Of a stretch of DNA of 64,000 nt, positions 12,447 through 23,004 are shown one piece after another. How positions within the stretch are numbered: position 1 is the first letter of the stretch; each line of letters begins with the position of its first letter. Location: positions 5,524,494-5,588,493 of the forward strand of contig OW121853.1 of assembly GCA_933228895.1 (NCBI GenBank), written 5' to 3'. The notes under the pieces are model-generated. The model did not search any database. It had not been told where the DNA came from and saw only the letters and a list, made by a program, of their open reading frames with translations. The position numbers and the translations under genes are program-made. Origin of the DNA: Platycnemis pennipes. Its lineage: Eukaryota > Arthropoda > Insecta > Odonata > Platycnemididae.

Positions 12447-13117
12447 GAGGAGACGATGCGAAAAATATGTCCAACATGGCCAACTGCCATCATAACTGCG
12501 TAGATGTTGGAAGCAAATGTCTATTTTTAGCGTCTATATGAGTTGCTCGTCTACACACTGTGGATTTCGAAAATAAAATTCTTATTACAAAATATTCCAA
12601 TGTTGTTTTACATGCGTTTTCGATGCTGGGATGAAATTTTGCCAACATGACGATCGCCGACTTTAAACCATTTACGTAGGAAATACAAGTAGGTTTTTAC
12701 GATTTTTTATACATGCGATACAGTGTATACAAAGGTATCTTTTAAGAATGCTTTCACGAACAACGGCCAAAAAACGTATACAACGTCGCCAAAGACAACA
12801 AAAGTTAGAGAAAACAAAGATAAAATTTTTTCACGATTTATTGAAAATGTTCGAAATTACGAAGTGCAAATTTTCCGGTCCCGCTGACTTCGTATTATCG
12901 AGAATTTACTGTATGAATTTCACGAAAATAGCAGGGAGCTTTTGTTGACATATTAAAGATAAATAAGTGAGAAGTACTCGATACGAATTTTTATGCCAAA
13001 ATAAAATTTTTCCACACTAGAACAGTAGAGAAAAAGCTTCATATTAAGTAATTGTAGCAGTTATTATACTGGGAGGTGACCAGCAGTTAAGTTCATTTGC
13101 ACTATTTTTAGGATGGA

Positions 13118-13400
13118 TGGGAAATTGGTGAAGAAGTAGCATTTTTACAGAGGAAAGGTGGAGAGAAACCTGGCATCACCATCAGCCTGCTCTCAACAAA
13201 AGGTGCCAAGGGATCCACAGCTTTACGTCCCATCCAACAGGCTGATTTTGAAAAGCTTTCCACAGAGCACTCAAGTAGGGACCGGTACACCTCACCAATG
13301 TTGGGAACCTTACCAAGGCCCTCACAACATGGGAGGCCAGTGTTCCAGCCAGAGCACCAACCCAATCCCCTCACGAGAGCAAACAATGGAGGACGTCGTC
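13118..13400 (-). mobile_element. SINE family C copy (inverted)
   Basis: The minus strand aligns along its length with the SINE at 63581-63996. Shared blocks include the head GGGGATTGGGTTGGTG, CTGGCCTCCCATGTTGTGAG, then GGATGGGACGTAAAGC and TTTCTCTCCACC. The head has a tRNA-derived look. It carries no protein; the ORFs across it are shadows. Confidence 0.7.
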
Positions 13401-14872
13401 TTAATGCGGCAAGCATTGATTTGGGGAGATTTTGCAAGAAAGGAAACACAGGGAACCTGATCTGTGATACAACATCCCCTCAAAACCAATAAACTATGAG
13501 ATGATGATCACTTCCAAAGATTCTAGATTTTAAAGATATGTGCAATGTATTGGGGCACATTTTAGGGATTGGGGTATATTCCTGCATTAGTAACTATCCT
13601 GCCCTGCCTCCCACACATTTCTCTCCCTCTTTTCCTTCTCTCCTCCCCATTCATTCCTCTCACTTTATCCTATGACCACTCATTGTCACTGATCCCAAAT
13701 CCTCTGCAAGTGCTCTGCCCACAGAAACCTTCCTAGCACTGCTCTCCACCCATTGAGATTAGTGCCATGGGAGCAACAGACAAAATCGAAACAATAGCAA
13801 TCACAAGTTCACTCTCTGAGGAGTAAATAAAAATAATGATGCCAGGAATGTGCACATTTAGATGATCTGCAATCAAACCCATATTTCTTAATCTAACAGT
13901 GATCCTCAACAAAGGAGCTATGGCAGTTAGTTCCTTTAAGTCTTCGCGTAATTTTTTTAATCGCCACATCTTTCTCTATCCTTCCTTAAATTGCTTCTCC
14001 TTAAATGCTTCCCAGCTCAATTCTTTGCCAGTTGTCCCTCCTCCTCTTCTAACTTCTATCTTAGATTATCCAATGTAAGTAAACTGCTCCTCATGTAATA
14101 AATTATGCTGTACCACCTTAATACTCATTTTACCTTACTTTTTGAGCATATAGCAACCTTTGATTTCTTATGGTTTAACAAAATTATAAGGCTGATACAC
14201 TAGACCTCTACAGCATATATCATAACATTCAACCTTTTGGTTAGTGGAAAACTAATATTCAACCCCAACTGTAATTCCTACAGACTTAATTAGCATTTCA
14301 TTAATTTCCGATTTCAACCCTCCTTTTGAACCATAGCTCCAAAATGGCAAAACTTTAAATTTGAACATAAAAAATGAAATTTTTCTCGTACTGGCAGAGC
14401 AGATGTGAGATATATTCTTTTACTTTGTGGAGATCTTGTAAAGATCCAAAGAAATTTGTTTCCAACTTCTAACATGAGAGTGTAATGATGAAGATCACAT
14501 CAAGTAAAATGATGATGCTGGTATGTTCATGGTTGGTAATTATTTTCGTAGAAACACCGTGAACCTTGACAGACAAGATCTTTCTCTAAATACACTTTAT
14601 TAAGTAAGGATGATGTTTGGCTATTCTGTCATAAGTTGTAGCTTTTATGGGAGGCAACAGACAACTGAGGTCACTTTGGCATACTGTCATGAGGACCTAA
14701 TGAGTTATAAAAAATAAATATTACAGGAACTGCTAAAAAAAATAATCATACTAAGCATAAAATAGTAACTTGAGGGTGGAACCAATTCTAACTTTACTCA
14801 ATGTGAAGAATGCAGCACTGAAATAAATTTTTATCGTACATTAGAAAGGAAAAAACTACAGGTGATACTTAC
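13401..14872. other. Intron 3 sequence; nothing recognised
   Basis: Pyrimidine-rich stretch at about 13600-13680; otherwise no coding or repeat structure recognised. Confidence 0.5.
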
Positions 14873-14962
14873 AATTCTTGACCTCCGGGGATTAATGTTT
14901 TGTTGATTATCCATTGGAGGGCCAAGGTCTGGATTAAGAGTTAAAATAGCTTCTAATTCAAT
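14873..14962 (-). CDS. Klp10A: Kinesin-13, coding exon 3
   Basis: 90-nt phase 0-0 exon encoding IELEAILTLNPDLGPPMDN, then QQNINPRRSRI. It continues the family motif 'KGKE(I/V)EL(D/E)AILTLNP(D/E)L', which ends the conserved N-terminal domain. The acceptor is TTTTATAG and the donor ATT|GTAAGT. After this point the protein enters the variable, Ser/Pro-rich linker before the neck and motor. The next exon is 12 kb away at 2866. Confidence 0.93.
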
Positions 14963-15066
14963 CTATAAAAGAGAAAAATTTTCAAAATACAGTCAGAAAG
15001 ACTACCATTGGAAAGTAAAAATCAGAAGGGCAGTTAAGTAATGTCAAGGAACTACAACAGACTTAC
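14963..15066 (-). other. Kinesin-13 intron 2 (104 bp)
   Basis: Short canonical GTAAGT...TATAG intron, phase 0, with nothing else in it. Confidence 0.85.
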
Positions 15067-15161
15067 TTCCTTTCCTTTCGTCTCACCAGCTTCGAACCAT
15101 TCCACGGTGACACTACGAGCATCCCTATTTATCCCAGAAATAATGGCTGAGTGCACCCTTC
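15067..15161 (-). CDS. Klp10A: Kinesin-13, coding exon 2
   Basis: 95-nt exon completing the Gly codon begun in exon 1. It encodes GRVHSAIISGINRD, then SVTVEWFEAGETKGKE. The TVEW and GETKGKE motifs are hallmarks of the kinesin-13 N-terminal domain (Drosophila Klp10A has TVEWYERGETKGKE). The acceptor is CATCTGCAG and the donor GAA|GTAAGT; it ends in phase 0. Intron 2 downstream is only 104 bp, in contrast to the 45.8-kb intron before this exon. No stop or frameshift is present, so the exon appears to be under constraint. Confidence 0.93.
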
Positions 15162-15672
15162 CTGCAGATGATAAAGTGAAAGCAATGATAGTCAATGGAT
15201 ACATAATTCTGACACATATACTTAAGTCAATCAGAGTGAGAAAAATAGTTTTTATTATTAAAAAACTCACAATATGTTTGATAAGGAAAATTCACATATA
15301 AGTAACTTCTCGGTTACATGATGTTGAAAATGATTTTAATTATTGAATTTTTTAAATTTATCATTGCATCATTTGCATCTATCATTAAAAATGCATTATT
15401 ATGGAATTCTTGGCAGTCATAGGAACTGTCAATACAAGCCTGAATGTTTTTATGGCCTAACTTCCTCGGGAACTCACAGAGAAATAAGATATGGCATGCC
15501 ATTTGTACTGGTGCACAAGGCAAATCCACGCAAGGACATTTTAGAAGTGGCAGGGCATTCACTACTGCTTACTTGATGGACATATAAAATTCACTCTATC
15601 AGGCTTGACTAGGTGGAAGATGTAAATATTCTTTCTGGAAATAAAACACTTGCTTTTCCCACAGGTTTATAA

Positions 15673-16149
15673 TATAGATGGGTTGAATAGCAAATTTCTC
15701 GAATTTGAACATCGAATTCGAATATTAAATCATGACTCAAATATCTCGAATTTTGAGCACCTACTAATCGCAATTGAGACACTAAATGTTATTCTGCTAA
15801 TTGCTGCCTGTTGAAGTAAAATGCTACATGTTGATTAAATTTTTAAAAAATTCTGTTTTAAAATGTCAAATATACCTATACTAAAATATTTTCAATACCA
15901 ATTATGGACTGTTGAATGAATTAAATTTCCTAAGCTCTAATGAGTGAGCAGAAATCGCAGACTCACCACGTTCTGTCCAGTTTTAAATCAATATGATGCA
16001 GTTCATTAACACGCCAAATACAGCGTAATTATCATAATTTTTTGAGATCTCGAATAAAAAATTCTTTTAGCTCAATTATCCGAAGTGTCAAATATCGAAT
16101 ACTTTCTAGTAGTCAAGGTATCGGAGTAGGTAGAATTCGCACATCTCTA
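15673..16149. mobile_element. hAT-type MITE with perfect 8-bp target duplication
   Basis: Both sides carry GTTTATAA (15665-15672 and 16150-16157). The left end TATAGATGGGTTGAATAGC and the reversed right end TAGAGATGTGCGAATTCTA form an imperfect terminal inverted repeat. The interior is AT-rich with repeated TCGAAT/ATTCGA subterminal motifs and no coding sequence. An 8-bp duplication with TAGAGATG-type ends is the hAT superfamily signature. Length 477 bp, non-autonomous. Confidence 0.75.
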
Positions 16150-16305
16150 GTTTATAACCTGTATATTGCCTTTTAACCACCCATCCCTTGCAGAGGAACG
16201 TGTTAAAACACACTATGCTGACCAATAAACCTGAAGAGGGTTACCAAGTGTTTTATTTAAAAAATGAAAAACATCTATTTCCGGACATAAAGATCCGAAT
16301 GTCCA

Positions 16306-16465
16306 ATAGTCCAATGGGCGGAGCATTGAGCTGCAGACAAGAGGTCTCAGGTTTGAATTTGGGAGAGACCTCTTTGGACACAAGCAGCTAAGCCCAAGAT
16401 GAGTGACTTTCTGGGCACCGTATCTTTCGGCAAAAACTGGAGAAAGGCACAAACCACCCTAATCT
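16306..16465 (+). mobile_element. SINE family B copy (degraded)
   Basis: GGCGGAGCATTGAGCTGC, then GGTCTCAGGTTTGAATTTGG, match the tRNA-like head of the SINE at 20591 (GTAGAGCACTGAGCTGC, GGGTTCAAATCCC). It therefore has recognisable A- and B-box relics. The tail is diverged. Confidence 0.5.
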
Positions 16466-16469
16466 TATA

Positions 16470-16999
16470 TGTGATTTTCAAATGCCTCGTATGTTTAAAC
16501 ATTGGTGAATTATACCCTCACTGATGAGAGAGTACTTTCGGTTGAATGCTGTGGTTTGATAAGGATTCACAGGTACAGGAGGAGTTCCTCTTAACCACCC
16601 TCACTGAGCATGCAAAACAGGCACTCTTCTGGAGCGATTTCCCCAACTGATAGACAAAGTTGGAATAGAACTGAGACAAGGATGCTATCCACCAGGGATG
16701 CCATTTTACTTCCCCTCTTCACCAACATATTGCACAAATGCAATTATCTGGAGTGATAAAATTGCGATAGGAGAGGGGGGGTGTGATGGTTGTGGTCTTT
16801 CAGGAGGGAGGAAGAGTAGGGGTGAAATGGGAGGTGGTGGAGTGAACCAGAAGGGGTAAGAGCTAAGGAAGTATATACTGATACAAAACATTTCATTCTT
16901 TTTAACTGAACTCTCGATACGTTTTGCGGATAGACATTTTTTATACAAGTTTATGATTAGTACATGCATGTGACGCATGGTTTTATTTTTCATAGTTAC
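16470..16999. other. Intron 1 sequence; nothing recognised
   Basis: Short G-rich patch at 16770-16850; no gene or repeat recognised. Confidence 0.45.
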
Positions 17000-17109
17000 T
17001 GCGGATTAACGATATGCAAGTGTTCGGGTTAACCGGGTTAAGTGCGGATTAACGATATGCAAGTGTTCGGGTGTTTTTTGCATTTTAATAAAAATGCAAA
17101 AAACACCCG
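17000..17109. repeat. 43-bp tandem duplication followed by a perfect hairpin
   Basis: TGCGGATTAACGATATGCAA plus GTGTTCGGGT occurs at 17000 and again at 17043. It is followed at 17068-17109 by a hairpin with perfect 19-bp arms (CGGGTGTTTTTTGCATTTT) and an AATA loop. Confidence 0.85.
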
Positions 17110-17219
17110 AAATCAGTTTTCACTGAACATATCCAATGTGAAGAGGCTGCAGAACCTTTCGTAATATCGTTAAGGAATTACGGTGGTAGCATTTTACGGC
17201 GCAAATGCCTACGACCCAC

Positions 17220-17680
17220 TAAAAATAAGCAGTGGGGGCTGAGGAAGGGGCGGCACCGAGAAGGAACGCGACGCACACGAGATCCCACTCATTTGCGTGG
17301 CCTCGCAAGGGGCGAGGGGACCTCAGCATCAATGACACTCCTCCGCCGAAGTCGTCGGCGAGTGTCGCGTCCGGAGCAACGAGTCTCGAGAGAGGCGTGA
17401 GAGGGAGGAGATCGGAAAAGGGAACAGTGCATGGTGGGAAATATCAGGGGGCACGGGATATGGAGGGGGGGGTGGGGGGGGAACCGTCGAATCGGAGCAA
17501 ACAAGAACACCGAGAAGAAGCACGACCGCATTCACGAACCAAGAAACAAGTCGGAGGAAGAGAGCTGGGCGAGTGAAAGCACTTGGATGGGAGTGCGAGC
17601 CTCAAGAGGGCCGAGGATCGCCACTGTGCCCTCGTCGCAAGCTTCCTCCGTCACTCCACAGCTTTAGAGCACACGGTCCC
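17220..17680. other. CpG-rich patch in AT-rich intron
   Basis: Many CpG dinucleotides and purine-rich runs; several short ORFs are open on both strands, as expected from composition. No domain is recognised. Similar GC-rich patches occur at 21640-22340, 37500-37870 and 51680-52035. They could be regulatory, an alternative promoter or TE-derived. Confidence 0.35.
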
Positions 17681-18768
17681 GTGCAAGAATACAATAACAA
17701 CTTCAATACTTTTCTCCTGTAAATTAGTGTTGACTCATTCGAGGGGAGCTTCCGGGGGTGAGTTGGAAGCCTTCACCATCACTGGGCCGCGAGGTGTGTG
17801 CACGGACGACTTCCCTCTTCAACGGTGGGTCGAGATCGACGAAAGTCACTTTTTCGATTAGGACGGTCAACATGGTACACTCGTATAGTAGAGGATATGG
17901 CCTACAAAATAGGGTACTACATTGGTATTTCTATTGAACGTAGTAATATATATATAACCCGCCAGGCACATAGCCAGAAATTTGCTTCGGGGGGTTGCAT
18001 TCGGTGCTGACATGTTACTAATCTCTTCCCTTAATTTTCAGTGCTTGGTATTTACTTTTACAGTGCCCATACTTATCTCTTCTCACAGGTAAAGTTCACT
18101 GCTAAAATCAGAACAACAGAATTATTGGGAAAAAATTTCGGAGGGGGGGGGGGGTTAAGTACCAGAAGCCCTCCCCCCCCCACTGGTTAGCATGTAATCT
18201 GCCAAAGAAGGGTAAATCAAGGGTTAGACGCATGTCACGTGTAAGCCGTAGATTGCAGTGAAAGCCACCTTGATAGGTGTCTTCAGGCGTTTTTTGTTTT
18301 GTATCGTTTGTAAGTTATGATATCGTTCACAGTTCCTCTCTGGTTCTCTGATATTTTGACTCGGGATAAAACAGGAGAGAATATTCCAGATTAAGGAGAA
18401 AAAAATCTTGTCTATACTTGACAATCTGGCCTACCGATGGTTTTACGTTGAGCGGTACTTCGTGCCGAATCGCATTAAACGAAGCAGTTTCTTGTCGGTC
18501 ACCCTGGCGTACTGTTACATATTTTGATTCGTTTTATGTATTTTTCATCTTTATGTCCTAAATCATATTCTTTTCTCGTGTGTTGGATGTTCTCTTCTTA
18601 ATTCAGATTTCATCAATGAGGTCCAGCTCTGATTTCACGAAGGTCGAGTACGTAGAAAAAGACATCCTGATACCATGCTACGAGCTACAACCCAGACCTA
18701 TGCAATGTAATATACCTACTTACCAAGATATGTAGTTAACAATAGCAGAAGTTCCATAAGGATAAATA
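17681..18768. other. Intron 1 sequence with G- and C-runs
   Basis: TTTCGGAGGGGG...AGCCCTCCCCCCCC at 18137-18181 forms a G-run/C-run fold, preceded by GCCAGAAATTTGCTTCGGGG at 17971. This resembles a dispersed repeat but cannot be assigned. Nothing else is seen. Confidence 0.4.
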
Positions 18769-18843
18769 CGCCTTGCCCGGGACTCGAACCCGGATCCTCA
18801 GATTTCCGACTTGGTGCTGTAACCAATTAAGCTACCGAGGCGT
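18769..18843 (-). mobile_element. tRNA-derived SINE family A head
   Basis: The minus strand has an A box (TAGCTTAATTGG, 18823-18834) and a B box (GGTTCGAGTCCC, 18779-18790), with an intact T-arm-like hairpin CCGGG/CCCGG. The acceptor stem (GCCTCGG with GCAAGGC) has two mismatches, so this is a tRNA-derived repeat, not a functional tRNA. Related heads are at 31717 and 50790. Confidence 0.65.
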
Positions 18844-18849
18844 CATCTT

Positions 18850-19417
18850 TCCCTGCGGAATTTATGTGATAAGTAATTAACAGTTTCAAAATAACTTTTT
18901 CGATGTTTCCAGGACATTAGATTACCTGCCATCCTTTTCGAAACCATCAATAAACGACCTAATACAGTGAAAACCCCACGACAATACGGGGAACAAGCAT
19001 CAATGTACCGGAGCGTTTACAATATCGAGATGTCCCGTAGCAGGAGGCAATCAACTAGCAATAGACAACAGGGGAAAATCGTAGATAAGACCGCGCATTG
19101 AACAATACGTCTCCCCCATTTCAATAGTAGAAGATTCCTCGTCGACTTGATCCAGAGATTACGTCACTTTGTAAATAAGTTTTCTTACAAATATCCTAAA
19201 TTTTATCTCACACGAAGTCCGTATGATTCTAAGCTCCTATTAGATTCTGTGCACGAGGACAAAAGCAGCAAAATATTGAAGAGAAAAAGTTATTTTTGCA
19301 ACCTCGCATAGGAGGACATTATCGACGACAGGAGTGCAATTCAGACAATATATGAGCCATATGCATTCAAAAACATTAGCTTTAAGGAGACTGCTAATAA
19401 CGACGACCGGTAATCTT
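18850..19417. other. Intron 1 sequence; possible solo Tigger-like end
   Basis: TACAGTGAAAACCCCACGAC at 18963 resembles a pogo/Tigger terminus, but I found no partner end. Otherwise nothing is recognised. Confidence 0.35.
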
Positions 19418-20294
19418 AATAACTGTGTGGTCGGGTGCAGGAAAACGTCAGCGATGACAGATGGAAACATAAAATTTTATCCCTTCCCTAACAGACCAAT
19501 CCATGACATAAGTGAAAGAACAGTGGATTAGACCAGTCGGCAGGCAAAAGTAAGAGACAATATATCGCATTCTGTTAACCGCGACGCATTATTTTTAGGT
19601 GATATGCGTGACAGGAACGTAAACCATCGTGCCAAACGTACTTTTGTATCATATCACTCCATAGTTGTTATAACTAGTCGGAAAATTTTGGCTGCAGTGA
19701 TTTTAAAGTTTTGTTATAATTTTAAAACGAAAATATGTTGAACGCCTAACTTTGAGAAATTTGGGTAGATTTATTGAAAAGGATGATCTACGCTTGATGA
19801 AATGCGTCTTTTTGTTGATTATTTAGAATCAGTGAGTGTTTCCCTCGACTTCTAACTTGATGGTATTAATAACTTCAAATTACATATTTCTCCAGCCGTG
19901 AAAGAACTCCGTGGCTACCCGAAATGTGTTCTAAAATATGCAGTGCTCAATGCGCTGGAGGAGAAAAAGCAACTTAAGAGGTCATCCGGCATACATTCCG
20001 ACTATATTCCCATCTGAATATAAAAAAAGGTCTTCCAAGGGTAGCAACGTTAAGAAACATGACAGATTTTACAGGAAACAACGAAGGGAATCCATTTCAG
20101 CTGAATTTGGGAACATTGATAATAGTGAGTTTCGAGTTCATTCAGAAGAAATATTACCCTTCTCCTCCACAAGTAGGATTATGCAATTGCATTGTTCCCT
20201 GGATTTTGAAGAGGACTTTAATTTTACCTGTGACCGAGAATCATTATGTGATGATGACAATCTATCTATCATTATCAAAGGTCAACAATCCTAG
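19418..20294 (+). pseudogene. THAP zinc-finger domain remnant, two exons
   Basis: Exon A (to 19549) encodes NNCVVGCRKTSAMTDGNIKF, then YPFP and, after a frameshift, EQWIRPVGRQ. This is the start of a THAP domain: C-x(2-4)-C, a KFY-x-FP block and the W of helix 1. It ends at a good donor (CAAAA|GTAAGA). Exon B begins after CTCCAG at 19896 with TPWLP, CSKICSAQC and, after a second frameshift, HPAYIPTIFPSEYKKRSS, the CxxH and 'vPTIFP' end of THAP. The last zinc ligand His is Gln here (CSAQ). THAP domains bind DNA in P-element transposases and in host genes. The C-terminal reading frame runs into a LINE tail at about 20281. Clearly dead; whether it is TE or host derived is unknown. Confidence 0.6.
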
Positions 20295-20581
20295 GATTGG
20301 TTTGACGCAGCCCTCGACTCGATTCTTCTATCGGCCAACCTCTTCATATTAACGTAGCTCCTCTCTTTTACGTCTTTCACAACTTGCTCCATATACCTCA
20401 TACGAGGCCTGCCTTTTCCATTCTTCCCGTTCACTTTTCCCTCGACGATTGTCTTCATCAGGCCATCGTGTCTTAAGATGTGGCCTATTTAGTTGCCTTC
20501 TTTTTAATGTTTTCAGTAGACATCTCTCCCACTCTTACGACTTCTTTCGTAATGTCTACTGGATTTATTTTTGGGTTTTAG
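20281..20581 (-). mobile_element. 5'-truncated LINE 3' end (RTE-like)
   Basis: The reverse complement matches the last ~300 bp of the long LINE at 50270-50558. GGCTGCGTCAAACCAATCCT and AGGATTGTTGACC are identical, and the upstream part encodes relics of RRVGE..., GHIIRHDGLMKTI and GRPRMRYMEQVV-like peptides. The tail beyond 20281 is a GATA/GATG-rich microsatellite, as expected for RTE-type elements. Typical 5'-truncated insertion. Confidence 0.8.
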
Positions 20582-20590
20582 TATTTTAAT

Positions 20591-20880
20591 TGGGGATCGT
20601 GGTGGCATAGTGGGTAGAGCACTGAGCTGCTAAACGGAGGGTCCCGGGTTCAAATCCCGGGCAAGAGGACACCCCCATCCAAAATCCTCGCGATTCGATT
20701 TTCTGCGTGTCAGAACTTCTGAGGAAATCTCAGGTGGCCCAGGGAAAGGAACTGGCCCCCCTTATACGCTGAATGAGTGAATTTCGCACGCCATTTCCTT
20801 AGTGCCGGGTGAGCTCGACTCTCACCTATCAAAACCACAGAATCGCTGAAGGTTGAATCACTGAGTGAGTGTGAGGGTGA
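20591..20880 (+). mobile_element. SINE family B with perfect 9-bp target duplication
   Basis: Flanked by TATTTTAAT at 20582-20590 and 20881-20889. The head GATCGTGGTGGCATAGTGGG, then AGAGCACTGAGCTGC, contains an A-box relic. GGGTTCAAATCCC is a B box inside a CCCGGG/CCCGGG arm. The body (290 bp) has no coding capacity. Its left duplication lies at the upstream edge of the LINE fragment ending at 20581. Confidence 0.8.
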
Positions 20881-20889
20881 TATTTTAAT

Positions 20890-23004
20890 CAAACTGCGGC
20901 TTTAGGACGCTAAGAGTATTGGAACGCTTCAAAAATGTCAACTGCGAATAAGAAAATTGGCAAGAACCCTGAAAAAGGTTTACGGCAAAGACGCAGTTAG
21001 GTTAAAAAAAATGGAATATAATTATGAGTAAATTCATAAATACGCAACGGTACGACAAGTACTCAGTTTACAGTTTAAATTTGTACTAGCTTTTAGGAAT
21101 AGAATTCGAATTCCAGCGGAAATGATGAATTATTACGTTTCCGTAAGATAGTTCATTGACGCCATTAGAATTAAGTTCGGGAATTGATACACAAGGACTT
21201 CACGGAAAAAAAATTTTTCCTTTGGTTCTTTTGGTGTTTCACTGTTAAAACTTTAAACTTTCTTGTTCTTTCAACATATTCAGTATTTACTCTCAATGTT
21301 ATTCTAAATTGAGTAATTAATCTTACAATTTACTATTTGTTGTTTTTTATGGTTTCTATATAGACCATGAAACTTAAGATTGCTCAAATACACAAGTTAT
21401 AGGTACGGAGCATTAATCAAAAATGTTAAAAATTCTTAATACATTGTGGTCGTGTTGATTTTTTTCTCACGCTGAATTCCAAAGGGGACCTCAGCTAGTA
21501 GATAGATACACAACACGGAATGTATGTAAGGAGAGAAAAAACCAAATTTCAGAGAAAAATCAGCACAAAGGTGGAACATGAACCACACGAATGTCGACAA
21601 GAAACACACGAGGATTCTTCGGAGGCCAATAAGAAAGAAAATCTGGATAACGGGGCTGGATTCCCACGCGGCGAGAAGAATGACGTATCGGCCTTCGCAA
21701 CAATGGAGGGAGGGGGTAGGACTATCGGCAGAGAACGCCTTCCTTGCCCGCCTCGAAACTGGGCGTAAGGTACTTCGGACCTCTCTTCCTCCAACCACTA
21801 CTCAGGCCTTTGAGAAGACCATACTCTTAGCACTGAGGACGCTCGAACGAATGTGCCGATTTCAGGGATATACCATACCCTCAGCCATGTTGACGAAATC
21901 TCAAATCGACTTACTGCCAACAAACAAAGCAGCTCATCCCCTTAACTTTTCTGTGACTAGATCGGCCGCTGCTTGTATAAATGAGGGGAAGAATCGAGAG
22001 ACGCGGTTAGTCCAATCACCACCACCATACATCCTTCCATCATGGGCAAAAAGCCGGCCATCTTATAACGCCATCACGGAGACATCCCACCAGGCTATTA
22101 GAATACCATTCGCCTCGGTCCGACATTGAGTAGGCTGAGATGACATTTCAAACGCACTCACTTTCAGCGTTGGCGTTCATTTGCTCGCAAATCTGGGAGC
22201 GCACAGACCCAAGGAAACGGTGGGGATGGCTGAGAATCGGGGCATATCGGAGAGGGGCACCGAGCGGATGCAGTAGACAGGAGCCGAACGGAAGAGCAGC
22301 CGGTGGCGCGGGAGGACAGCCTCCCGCTCCTTCCTACTAAGCGCAGTGAAGAGAGCCACGCAAAATGTGATACGCTATGACCGAGAGATGGAGGGCAGTG
22401 GAGGTGGGGGCAAGGGAAGAATGATCGATTCGTCACCATAAATCCAGACACTGGAGATGGGCAAGCAAGGGCCGCCTACCTATCGCATCGATCGGCCACG
22501 AAATGACGACGCACGATGTTGAAAAGTAAAGACATGCCAACCATAATTGAAACTGAAGGTGACGCCGTATCTTCAGTGGCCGACCCAAAATAAGAATATC
22601 AAGAGCACTGCAAAATAACTACGTGCGAACGTTCCCACGTAATAAGCGCAAGGATATCAATTCCCTGCCTAAGTCATCAACAAACGTTGATAATTTTTTC
22701 ACAAGTACCATAATATGGCTACTGAATACTTCCATGCACCTGCAGCCACCATTACCGAATTCACGCAGTACCAGGTTTAACTTCATGAAATAAAATACGA
22801 TCCACAACTAAGCATGACTTCCACTGAAATGAATTCTTATTTTTAACTCCACCGCAGATCGGCAGTACCAGTTTTTTCCTTGCGGTGTCGATTTTCAGAT
22901 CGATGGATTCGCTATCAGTGTCGCGGCAATAAGTGACAAGGGTGTAAGTCAACCGGCAAATTTTCATGGGTGAAGAAGGTAGGACTACAAATATGGCTTG
23001 GTAT
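20890..23004. other. Intron 1 sequence with CpG-rich patch (21640-22340)
   Basis: 20890-21640 is AT-rich with nothing seen. 21640-22340 is GC- and CpG-rich and leaves ORFs of 183 codons (plus, 21578-22129) and 120 codons (minus, 21436-21798) overlapping each other. Neither shows a domain I recognise, and I treat them as composition-driven. 22340-23004: nothing recognised. Confidence 0.4.

Larger units (their letters stand above)
6781..12911 (+). mobile_element. Compound region bounded by pogo/Tigger inverted ends
   Basis: The left end CAGTAAAATCTAGATAATAC and the reversed right end CAGTAAATTCTCGATAATAC match at 17 of the 20 bases quoted. Both are followed by a GGTCCCG block and TACGAA-type subterminal repeats. 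TA dinucleotides flank both ends (6779-6780, 12912-12913). This is the classic CAG...CTG plus TA signature of pogo/Tigger. A transposase remnant lies inside (9971-10593), with a nested TA-flanked element (8385-9607) and a long inverted repeat (11814-12446). The alternative is two unrelated solo ends of the same family. Confidence 0.65.

Noticed and set aside
17000..17109. CRISPR-like direct repeats
   Set aside because: Only two units with a 13-bp gap, in a eukaryotic intron; followed by a hairpin, with no array or cas genes.
18769..18843. Functional tRNA gene
   Set aside because: A and B boxes are clear, but the acceptor stem has mismatches, the anticodon arm does not fold well, and relatives occur at 31717 and 50790 with SINE features.
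21436..22129. Protein-coding genes from the long ORFs (183 and 120 codons)
   Set aside because: Overlapping on both strands in a GC-rich patch, no domain, low complexity; composition explains the openness.
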